The translations under genes and the position numbers were made by a program. Of a stretch of 20,076 bases of DNA, positions 7,358 through 14,819 are shown piece by piece. Below the pieces are notes generated by a model. It was not told the origin of the DNA and did no database searches. It saw nothing but the letters and a program-made list of their open reading frames with translations. Source of the stretch: JBFEYJ01 sp041563315 (lineage in GTDB: Bacteria; Pseudomonadota; Gammaproteobacteria; Thiohalomonadales; Thiohalomonadaceae); contig JBFFNE010000051.1 of assembly GCA_041563315.1 (NCBI GenBank), positions 1-20,076 on the forward strand, written 5' to 3'. Positions within the stretch are counted from its first letter, which is position 1. Each line of letters starts with the position of its first letter.

Positions 7358-9172
7358 ATGCCAGAACAGACAAAAAACGTAATTCAAGACATTGAAGCCG
7401 GTACACTTAACGGCTTGTTTCGTACCCGTGCTCTTCGTACTCCCGATTCCGTTGCCTATCGCTATTTTGATAAAACAGACAATGGGTGGCACGACTCAAC
7501 CTGGCAGGAGATGGCTCTTGAGGTGGCACGCTGGCAGAAGGGCTTGGCCGCACTTAACCTGGATCCCGGCGATCGGGTAGCGCTGAGCCTGAAAAACTGT
7601 CGGGAATGGGTGATGTTCGAACAGGCCGCACTGGGCTTGGGTCTGGTTGTGGTCCCGCTCTATACGGATGACCGCCCGGACAATATCGCCTTTATCGTGG
7701 ACGATGCGGCAATCAAATTGATCCTGTTGGAGGATGTCAGGCGCTGGAAACATCTGGCCCCGGCACTGGAGGGGCGCCCCTCGCTGCAGAGCGTGGTTAT
7801 CCTTCACGGTGAGTGCAACGGGCTTATCGATGAGGATGAGCGACTGGTCTGCGCAAGCAACCTGCTGCCTGCCGGTGAACACACCCTGCAGACAATCCCC
7901 GAAGATCCTCATGCCTTGGCGACCATCGTCTATACCTCGGGCACGACCGGTCGGCCAAAGGGGGTAATGCTGAGCCACTACAACATACTGTCGATCGCCT
8001 ACAGTGCGACGACGATGGCGGCATTTCTTGCCGAGGATACCTTCCTCTCATTTTTGCCGCTATCCCACACCCTGGAGCGCACTGGAGGCTATTATCTACC
8101 AATGATGGTTGGCGCTACGGTCACCTACTCCCGCTCGATCAACCAATTGGCTGAGGACCTGCAGATTATCCAACCGACCGTCCTCATCTCCGTTCCGCGC
8201 ATCTATGAGCGCATCTACGGCCGCATCAAGGGTCAGTTGGCAAAGAGCCCTGCTTACCGCCGCTGGCTGTTCCATGCGGCGGTGGCAGTAGGCTGGCGCC
8301 AGTTTGAACGTCAGCAGGGGCGGCGTCACTGGCACCCTAAACTACTGTTCCAGAGCCTGCTAAAGCGCCTTGTGGCAGAAAAAATAATTCAGCGTCTTGG
8401 CGGTCGGTTGCGTTTTGCTATCAGTGGCGGTGCGGCTCTCAGCCCCGAGATCGCTCATACCTTTCTCGGCCTCGGCGTTCCTGTCCTTCAAGGCTACGGA
8501 CTGACAGAAACCAGCCCGGTGATCAGCGTTAACCTACCCGATGACAACGACCCGACGAGCGTAGGGGTGTTGTTAAATGGCGTAAAGGTGCGTATTGGCG
8601 CCGATCATGAGTTACAGGTCCAAAGTCCCGGCATCATGCTGGGCTACTGGAACAACCACAAGGCTTCCGCTGAGATGATCAGTCAAGCTGGCTGGCTGAA
8701 CACCGGTGATCAAGGCTATGTTAAGAATAACCATCTCTACATCACCGGCCGGATCAAGGACATTCTGGTGTTGTCCAATGGTGAGAAGGTCGCCCCCGCT
8801 GACATGGAGATGGCCATCGTCCTCAATCCGCTGTTCGACCAGGTGATGGTGATTGGCGAAGGGCGCTCCTGGCTGTCGGCGCTCATCGTGTTTAACGGGG
8901 AGCAGTGGTCTGACTTTGCCCGAGAGCACGGCGTAAACCCCGAGGACAGCAACAGTCTGACCGACAAGCATGTGATCACAGCGGTATTGCGTCGTATCAC
9001 CCAGCAGCTGCACGATTTTCCTGTCTACGCCAAGATCCGCCGTGTGCACCTCAGCCTGGAGCCATGGACTGTCGACAATGAACTGCTGACACCCACGATG
9101 AAGGTCAAACGCAATGTGGTGCTCAACCGGTTTAAGGATGAAGTGGAACAACTGTATCTCAGTGGAATATAG
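7358..9172 (+). CDS. Long-chain acyl-CoA synthetase-like AMP-forming ligase (FadD/FAA1 type)
   Basis: The 604-residue protein carries the whole adenylate-forming enzyme motif set. The P-loop-like motif is YTSGTTGRPKG at 192-202, followed by LPLSHTLERTGGYY. The adenine/acyl motif is GYGLTETSP at 379-387, and GWLNTGDQG includes the ribose-binding Asp451. A hinge segment follows (GRIKDILVLSNGEKVAP), and the likely catalytic lysine is K582 (LTPTMKVKRN). The family activates fatty acids with ATP to acyl-AMP and then acyl-CoA; the length and the LSNGEKV segment fit the COG1022 long-chain group. The start is supported by GGAAG 7 bp upstream. It stands alone on the plus strand, followed by a convergent hydrolase gene. 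Chain length preference cannot be told from the sequence. Confidence 0.9.
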   Translation: MPEQTKNVIQDIEAGTLNGLFRTRALRTPDSVAYRYFDKTDNGWHDSTWQEMALEVARWQKGLAALNLDPGDRVALSLKNCREWVMFEQAALGLGLVVVPLYTDDRPDNIAFIVDDAAIKLILLEDVRRWKHLAPALEGRPSLQSVVILHGECNGLIDEDERLVCASNLLPAGEHTLQTIPEDPHALATIVYTSGTTGRPKGVMLSHYNILSIAYSATTMAAFLAEDTFLSFLPLSHTLERTGGYYLPMMVGATVTYSRSINQLAEDLQIIQPTVLISVPRIYERIYGRIKGQLAKSPAYRRWLFHAAVAVGWRQFERQQGRRHWHPKLLFQSLLKRLVAEKIIQRLGGRLRFAISGGAALSPEIAHTFLGLGVPVLQGYGLTETSPVISVNLPDDNDPTSVGVLLNGVKVRIGADHELQVQSPGIMLGYWNNHKASAEMISQAGWLNTGDQGYVKNNHLYITGRIKDILVLSNGEKVAPADMEMAIVLNPLFDQVMVIGEGRSWLSALIVFNGEQWSDFAREHGVNPEDSNSLTDKHVITAVLRRITQQLHDFPVYAKIRRVHLSLEPWTVDNELLTPTMKVKRNVVLNRFKDEVEQLYLSGI

Positions 9173-9283
9173 AGGTATCTCTTCGCAAACCGGGCAACCT
9201 GTCTATCTGGGCACATAAATTACCCAGGTGGGTGGGGGGTCACCACACCGTGCCTCCTCATCCAGCAGCTATCAGCGCGGAAT

Positions 9284-10708
9284 TTAGGGAAGGTTGTTAG
9301 TGATGAAATTATTGCGATCCACCTCAAAGTAGCCGTGGATTGTCTCACTGCGCCCGTGCATATGCAGTTCGCTCACCGAGAAAATCAGCGACGACCCACG
9401 ATCACCGCTTACTGCCGTCTCTCCGGCAACCAGCCTCACCCCCGCCAGATCGAGGCGGCTGCGCGAGGCGTGTACCGCGATCCGGCCGCGGATCTCGCTG
9501 GCCGTAACCGTCAAATCAGAACCGAGTGCAGTCAACCCAATTCCCGCCGTCTGCCCTATTTGGCTATTTTCTATCTTTACGGTGGACGATACCGCCTGCA
9601 GGCTGCCAATGGTTGCATCGCGGATGACCACTCCCGAACAGCCGTCCAGCACAATCCACTCGAAGTGTCCCTCATAAACCATGTCACGCTGCCGGCGACA
9701 CTCAATTTGGCGCTCTCCCTGGAGCGCCAGCCTTTGTTGCGCCTCAGCTTCTGCCTGTGCTGGCCCAGCCCGCCTCGGTTTAGCCTGGGCAGCCGAAAGA
9801 AACGCCAGCAACTCCCGGTTAAATGGGGCGGCAGCCTCACTCATTAACGAGTGACCGGCACCGGCAAACGTTATCAGCTTGGCCTGCGGCAGGCGTGCCT
9901 TCAATACCTTGGCTGTACGCAACGGCGCTATCTTGTCTTCCTCCCCCCACAGCAGCAACACCGGTCCGCGGATTCGCAGGAGGGCATCACTCAAATCTTC
10001 ATTTGCCAGAGTAAAAGCCGCAACCACCTGAGGCTGGGCTTCGATCAACTCATGTTCGATAAGCTTACGTGCGAGGTATTCATTACCCAAGCCGGCAATG
10101 CCCTCAGCCTTGGTGATGAACTTGTTGACCATCCTGTCGAGAAATCCGCCGAAACGCTCGTCAGATACCATATGCTCCGTCGCCCAGGCGGTCGCCAGCA
10201 TTCGCGCATAGGCCGTGCGGTGCAGCACCCCGGCGACATCCACAAGCACCAGTCGTTCGATATCTTCAGGATTATCCGCGGTATAACGCAGCACGATAGC
10301 CCCCCCCATGGAGTGGCCAATCAGATGAAAGGGCCGCTTGGCATAACGCTTTGTGATATACCGGATAAAGCGGGCATAAGCGGAAGGTGAATAATAATCC
10401 GGGCCTTTGTCCGATGCGCCGAATCCAGGTAGATCGAAGCTCAATACATGGTAGTGACGGGCAAGGGGCTGGATTTGCCGCGCCCAGTCCCGCAAGGCCT
10501 GGCCATTAAGACCATGAACCAGGACAACCGTTTGCTTTGCCTCCCGGTTGGCCTCATAGATACAGGCACGCTGGCCAAACACCGGCTCATCAATACATGT
10601 CGTTCGAACCGACAGATCGGCAGGCACCTCGGAGCCAGGCACTCCCATTGGCTGGATCAACAAAGATGCGCCCAGCAAGATCACCTGAACAATAGCCAAT
10701 TTTTTCAC
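9284..10708 (-). CDS. Exported alpha/beta-hydrolase with C-terminal beta-helix-like domain (paralogue 1)
   Basis: The protein has 474 residues and a GTG start. A signal peptide (1 to about 25) leads into an alpha/beta-hydrolase at about 58-305. This has the oxyanion segment VLVHGLNG, the segment FDLPGFGASD, the nucleophile elbow GHSMGG (Ser133), the acid Asp258 (WGEEDKIAPLRT) and His286 (AGHSLM). An Ala/Gln/Glu-rich linker (about 305-332) joins a C-terminal part (335-474) made of short hydrophobic stretches alternating with Ser/Asn/Gly turns (VVIRDATIG, VKIENSQIG, LTVTASEI, SRLDLAGV), as in right-handed beta-helix repeats. Cysteines 38, 49, 337 and 357 match cysteines of the neighbouring paralogue, suggesting two disulfides in an exported protein. 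Lipase or esterase activity is likely; the substrate is unknown. It lies 185 bp downstream of paralogue 2 and is possibly co-transcribed. Confidence 0.82.
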   Translation of the reverse strand: MKKLAIVQVILLGASLLIQPMGVPGSEVPADLSVRTTCIDEPVFGQRACIYEANREAKQTVVLVHGLNGQALRDWARQIQPLARHYHVLSFDLPGFGASDKGPDYYSPSAYARFIRYITKRYAKRPFHLIGHSMGGAIVLRYTADNPEDIERLVLVDVAGVLHRTAYARMLATAWATEHMVSDERFGGFLDRMVNKFITKAEGIAGLGNEYLARKLIEHELIEAQPQVVAAFTLANEDLSDALLRIRGPVLLLWGEEDKIAPLRTAKVLKARLPQAKLITFAGAGHSLMSEAAAPFNRELLAFLSAAQAKPRRAGPAQAEAEAQQRLALQGERQIECRRQRDMVYEGHFEWIVLDGCSGVVIRDATIGSLQAVSSTVKIENSQIGQTAGIGLTALGSDLTVTASEIRGRIAVHASRSRLDLAGVRLVAGETAVSGDRGSSLIFSVSELHMHGRSETIHGYFEVDRNNFITNNLP

Positions 10709-10893
10709 CCGAACAATTCTCCCACCCCTTAGTTTGCCATGGTTTCCCGGGACACATCACGCGAACATGATGATCCTTTTATTCTCTTCCCGGACTCAAT
10801 GATACAGAAGGCGTGGTTACGCCTGCAGTGACCAGTTTCTGGTTCAGGAAGCATCACTCACAACACACTAGCGGGAAGAACAGGTCGACCAGG

Positions 10894-12312
10894 CTACAAA
10901 GGATTGGCGCTATCAACGGTGAAATAGCCGTGAATCGGTCCCTGATGAAACGGACTACTCAGGGTAGAAAGCGAGAACAGCAGATCAGAGCGCCTCCTTC
11001 CCGCCACCGATACCTTGTGCCCGATCATCGAAACCGCCGCCATATCCAGACGACTACGGGAAGCGATTAGTGCGACATCCCCTTCGATATGGGTCGCAGT
11101 AATTTCCACCTCTGAGCCGGTCACCGAAAGGCCGAAAGCACCACCGCCCAGATTACTGTGAAGAATAGTGAGACGAGAGCTATTGGCTACCACCTCCCCC
11201 ACACGAGCATTGCGGATTACCACATCATCACAATCGTTCAATGTAATGCGCTGGTAATAACCACTGAATACCCGCCCTTTTTCACCACGACACACCACCT
11301 CATCCACTAACGGCAGCTTTTCCTGCGGGTAGGCGAAGTCAGGCCGATACAAGGAGATGTCACTAGTGAAAAAGGCCTCCAGCGCACGATTGAACACATC
11401 AGGCTTGTCCTGCATAGGCTGGTGTCCGACTTGCGGAATAACCAGCAACTGCGTGGTGGGAAGGCGTGCCGCCAGGGTATAGCCGGTACGCAAGGGTGCA
11501 ATATGATCGTTTTCACCCCAGACGATGAGTACCGGTAAAGCCAGGCCGGCTATAGAATGACTGAAGTCCTCATCAATCAACGCCTCAGTAGCCAACAGCT
11601 CCGGCTTGATCAACAGGTCGAAGGGGTCATTCTCCTGCGACAGGGGCTGCGCGGTGCTCTCGTCACTATAGTTATCTATCCTGAACAAGAGTTTGGTAAC
11701 CAGCTTTTCCAGGACACGGTTAAAGACCTCGCTCTCCCCTTCCGAGCGTTTACGTTGACTCACCAGCGAACGGATGAAGGCGATTCGCTGCAGCACGCCC
11801 GCCACATCAACCAACACCAATTTGCTAACCTTATCAGGGTAATCGACGGCATAACGCAGACCGATCACCCCGCCCATCGAGTGGGCAAGAATGATCACCG
11901 GCCCGCTCGCATATCGCTGGGTTAGCTGCCGTAAGGCGAGACTAAGCGCATTTACCACACCCTCGTCGGCCACTTCGCTAAAGCGGTAAAAGCTGTCCAG
12001 TTGAAGTGACAGCACATGGTAATGGCGTGATAGATAGGGTATCTGGCCTTCCCAGTCCTCGACCGGATCACCGTGCAGTCCGTGGATCAGAACGATGGTC
12101 TGTTCCGCCGCCGGGTTGAACTCGTGAGCGCAGACGGCATGCTCCGACTTCGGCATGTCAATACAACGCAACTTGCCCGTACTGCCTGCCTGAGCCGCAG
12201 ACCACGCGACCATCGACATCAGGAGAAAAAGAGAGAGAGCAGAATGTTTTATCGCTGCGCACAAGCGGCCATGATGCACCAACAGCTTGAGACCGTGATT
12301 TTTACTCACCAC
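10894..12312 (-). CDS. Exported alpha/beta-hydrolase with C-terminal beta-helix-like domain (paralogue 2)
   Basis: The protein has 472 residues and a GTG start preceded by AGGA with 5 bp between. A basic N-region of about 20 residues precedes a signal helix (SALSLFLLMSMVAWSAAQAG). The hydrolase core is at about 70-318: VLIHGLHG, AHSMGG (Ser145), Asp269 (WGENDHIAPLRTG) and His297 (VGHQPM). The segment matching FDLPGFGASD of paralogue 1 is changed to LQLDSFYRFSEV, so substrate handling may differ. The C-terminal part (338-472) aligns with paralogue 1 throughout: VVIRNARVG, LTILHSNLGGGAFGL, EVEITATHIEGDVALIASRSRLDM, ending PIHGYFTVDS. Cysteines 50/61 and 341/361 have the same spacings (11 and 20) as in the partner. 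This is a tandem duplication with strong divergence. Confidence 0.82.
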   Translation of the reverse strand: MVSKNHGLKLLVHHGRLCAAIKHSALSLFLLMSMVAWSAAQAGSTGKLRCIDMPKSEHAVCAHEFNPAAEQTIVLIHGLHGDPVEDWEGQIPYLSRHYHVLSLQLDSFYRFSEVADEGVVNALSLALRQLTQRYASGPVIILAHSMGGVIGLRYAVDYPDKVSKLVLVDVAGVLQRIAFIRSLVSQRKRSEGESEVFNRVLEKLVTKLLFRIDNYSDESTAQPLSQENDPFDLLIKPELLATEALIDEDFSHSIAGLALPVLIVWGENDHIAPLRTGYTLAARLPTTQLLVIPQVGHQPMQDKPDVFNRALEAFFTSDISLYRPDFAYPQEKLPLVDEVVCRGEKGRVFSGYYQRITLNDCDDVVIRNARVGEVVANSSRLTILHSNLGGGAFGLSVTGSEVEITATHIEGDVALIASRSRLDMAAVSMIGHKVSVAGRRRSDLLFSLSTLSSPFHQGPIHGYFTVDSANPL

Positions 12313-12472
12313 ACTTATCCTGTCATTTCACAAGGCTTGAGCCTCAACGCCTGGCTCAATCTTTTTGCCTGCACTCTTCAGTGAGCTAAGCGTAGTACAT
12401 GCCTGTGTTGATAGGCTACCTGACACGCCCAACGCGACAGTGATAACCCGTTTTTTTACTGCCCTCTACCGA

Positions 12473-13822
12473 TTAATCTCTTACTGCCAGGTTGATCCCC
12501 TCCTCCATCACCTGCACCAGAAACTCGATCTGTTCCGGGGTGATGGTATAGGGAGGCATCAGATAACTGACATTGCCCAAGGGCCGCAGCAAGGCGCCGC
12601 GTGACAGGGCGTGTTGATATATCCGGAGGCCGCGGCGCTCCTGCCAGGGGAAGGGCTCGCGTGTGCTTTTGTCCTTAACCATCTCTACTGCCAGAGTCAT
12701 ACCGTGCTGACGGACATCGGCCACATGAGGATGATCATTGAGGTGCGCCGTCGCCTCCGTCATCACGCGCGCCAACTTACGATTGTTATCGATCACATGG
12801 TCCTGCTCGAAGATATCGAGTGTCGCCAGCGCTGCGCGGCAGGCGAGCGGGTTGCCGGTATAGCTGTGGGAGTGGAGAAAGGCCGTAAGTTTTTCGTAGT
12901 CGTCGTAGAACGCCTGGTAGACCGTGGTATTGGTCAGCACCACCGAGAGAGGCAGGTAACCGCCGGTGAGCCCCTTGGAAAGACACATAAAGTCCGGCGT
13001 GATAGCCGCCTGCTCGCAGGCGAACAGGGTGCCGGTACGACCAAAACCGACGGCGATCTCGTCAGCAATCAGGTGCACCCCGTGACGGTCGCAGGCCTCG
13101 CGTAACAGTTCCAGATAATGTGGGTCATACATGCGCATGCCACCGGCACACTGAATCAGCGGCTCGACAATCACCGCACAGACCTCATCAGCGTGCTGTG
13201 CCAATGCCTGCTCCATATGCTCGAACATACGCTCGGCCACATCACGGCAACTCTCCCCCTCTTCGCGCTGATAACAGTCCGGCGAAGGGACCGTGATCGC
13301 CTGCATCAACAGCGGCTCGTAGGTGGTCTTGTAGAGCGACACATCGCCGACCGACAGCGTACCCAGGGTCTCACCATGATAGCTGTTGGCAAGGGTGATA
13401 AACCGGGTCTTGTTCGTCCGTCCCAAATTGCGCCAATAATGAAAACTCATCTTCAACGCTACCTCGACCGCAGAGGAGCCGTTGTCGGCGTAAAAACAGT
13501 GGTCCAGTCCCGGCGGAGTCATCGCTACCAGGCGCTCGGAGAGTTCCACCACCGGCTGATGGGAAAAACCGGCGAGGATCACATGCTCCAGCTCATCAAG
13601 CTGCGCCTTGATCGCGGCATTGATGCGCGGATTGGCATGCCCGAACAGGTTAACCCACCAGGAGCTGATGGCGTCGATGTAGCGTTTGCCCTCGAAATCC
13701 TCCAGCCACACCCCCTCGCCGCGCCGGATCGGGATGATCGGCAGCGACTCATGATCCTTCATCTGCGTGCAGGGGTGCCATAGCACCGACAGGTCACGTT
13801 TCATCCAGTCGCGGTTATCCAT
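12473..13822 (-). CDS. bioA: Adenosylmethionine-8-amino-7-oxononanoate aminotransferase
   Basis: This 449-residue class III aminotransferase uses S-adenosylmethionine to convert KAPA to DAPA in biotin synthesis. Family marks are HPCTQMKDHE near the N-terminus, the substrate-site aromatic pair in AISSWWVNLFGHANP (W55-W56), DNGSSAVEVALK, SYHGETLGTLSVGD, the PLP-binding Asp254 (IADEIAVGFGRTG) and the Schiff-base lysine K283 (LSKGLTGGYLPL). The SWW pair and SYHGETLG favour BioA over other class III enzymes. Its ATG overlaps the ubiA stop as TGATG, so translation is coupled to ubiA. No other bio genes are in the window, and no hairpin terminator is seen after its stop. Confidence 0.95.
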   Translation of the reverse strand: MDNRDWMKRDLSVLWHPCTQMKDHESLPIIPIRRGEGVWLEDFEGKRYIDAISSWWVNLFGHANPRINAAIKAQLDELEHVILAGFSHQPVVELSERLVAMTPPGLDHCFYADNGSSAVEVALKMSFHYWRNLGRTNKTRFITLANSYHGETLGTLSVGDVSLYKTTYEPLLMQAITVPSPDCYQREEGESCRDVAERMFEHMEQALAQHADEVCAVIVEPLIQCAGGMRMYDPHYLELLREACDRHGVHLIADEIAVGFGRTGTLFACEQAAITPDFMCLSKGLTGGYLPLSVVLTNTTVYQAFYDDYEKLTAFLHSHSYTGNPLACRAALATLDIFEQDHVIDNNRKLARVMTEATAHLNDHPHVADVRQHGMTLAVEMVKDKSTREPFPWQERRGLRIYQHALSRGALLRPLGNVSYLMPPYTITPEQIEFLVQVMEEGINLAVRD

Positions 13823-14694
13823 CAGTGCAGTCCATAGTTGAGGGCGATGCCGGCAAACACCGCCAGGCCGAAGTAGTGGTTATTGAGAAAGGCTTTAAAA
13901 CTGAGTTGCGGATCCCGATCGCGGATCAGGTACTGCTGATAGAGGGCAAAGCCGCTCGCTGCCACCAGTCCCAGCCAGTAGGGCACACCCAGTTCGAAAG
14001 CGATGCCACCGGCGACCAGCATTCCCAAGGTCAGCAGCTGCATCAGAGCGATGCCTAGGCGGTCGTAACGCCCCATCAGGATCGCCGCCGACTTCACGCC
14101 AATCTTGAGGTCGTCCTCGCGGTCACAGATGGCATACATGGTGTCGTAGGCGAGCGCCCAGAAGATATTGGCGACAAAGAACAGCCAGGCGTTGGCCGGT
14201 ACCTCGCCGGTCTGTGCAGCAAAAGCCATCAGAATGCCCCAGCCGAAGGCGACCCCGAGATAGGCCTGGGGCAGATGAGTGATGCGTTTCATGAAGGGGT
14301 AGCTACCGGCGAGAAAAGCCCCAGGGATAGCCAGCAGAATGGTCAGGGTGTTGAGCTGCAGCACCAGCACCAATGAGATCAGGCTCAGCACCACAAAGAC
14401 CCCCACCGCCTCGACCGGCTTGATCGCTCCGCGTGCCAGTGGCCGCTGTTCGGTGCGGCTTACATGGGGGTCGAACTCACGGTCGGCAAAATCGTTGATG
14501 GCACAACCGGCTGAGCGCATCAGTATCGTGCCGAGCAGAAACACCACCAGCACCAGCGGAGTGGGCCAGCCCTCGGCGGCGATCCACAGGGCCCACAGAG
14601 TCGGCCACAGCACTAAGTAGATACCAATGGGGCGGTCCAGGCGGGTCAGGCGGATATATTCAGCAAAATGCTGTTTCAGGCTTAGTGCTGTCAT
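13822..14694 (-). CDS. ubiA: 4-hydroxybenzoate polyprenyltransferase
   Basis: This 290-residue membrane enzyme attaches the polyprenyl tail to 4-hydroxybenzoate in ubiquinone synthesis. The opening RLDRPIGIYLVLWPTLWALW is typical. The two Asp-rich prenyl-diphosphate/Mg motifs are present: NDFADREFD at 67-75 and DTMYAICDREDD with D184, D191 and D195. Seven to nine hydrophobic segments fill the rest. The length matches E. coli UbiA (290). No chorismate lyase (ubiC) is adjacent. The gene is divergent from the transglycosylase gene across a 125-bp gap where I see no convincing promoter boxes. It overlaps bioA by one base. Confidence 0.95.
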   Translation of the reverse strand: MTALSLKQHFAEYIRLTRLDRPIGIYLVLWPTLWALWIAAEGWPTPLVLVVFLLGTILMRSAGCAINDFADREFDPHVSRTEQRPLARGAIKPVEAVGVFVVLSLISLVLVLQLNTLTILLAIPGAFLAGSYPFMKRITHLPQAYLGVAFGWGILMAFAAQTGEVPANAWLFFVANIFWALAYDTMYAICDREDDLKIGVKSAAILMGRYDRLGIALMQLLTLGMLVAGGIAFELGVPYWLGLVAASGFALYQQYLIRDRDPQLSFKAFLNNHYFGLAVFAGIALNYGLH

Positions 14695-14819
14695 GGCGTT
14701 GCATCAATTGGACAGCTGCACAGTGTACCGGTTTTGTTACAGATTCTCACGAGGAGAGGTTGGCTGGCCAATCTTGTTCTATGGTTTTGATAGACACTGG
14801 TAATCACTGCAATGGCTAG

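Noticed and set aside
11557..11925. A 122-codon plus-strand open frame
   Set aside because: It is antisense to the second exported hydrolase and has no family features.
12440..12472. T-run after the end of bioA as a terminator
   Set aside because: The T-run lies on the plus strand with no hairpin before it, so it cannot terminate the minus-strand bioA transcript.
13118..13783. A 221-codon plus-strand open frame
   Set aside because: It is entirely antisense to bioA, whose motifs are complete; the opposite frame is an artefact of codon bias.
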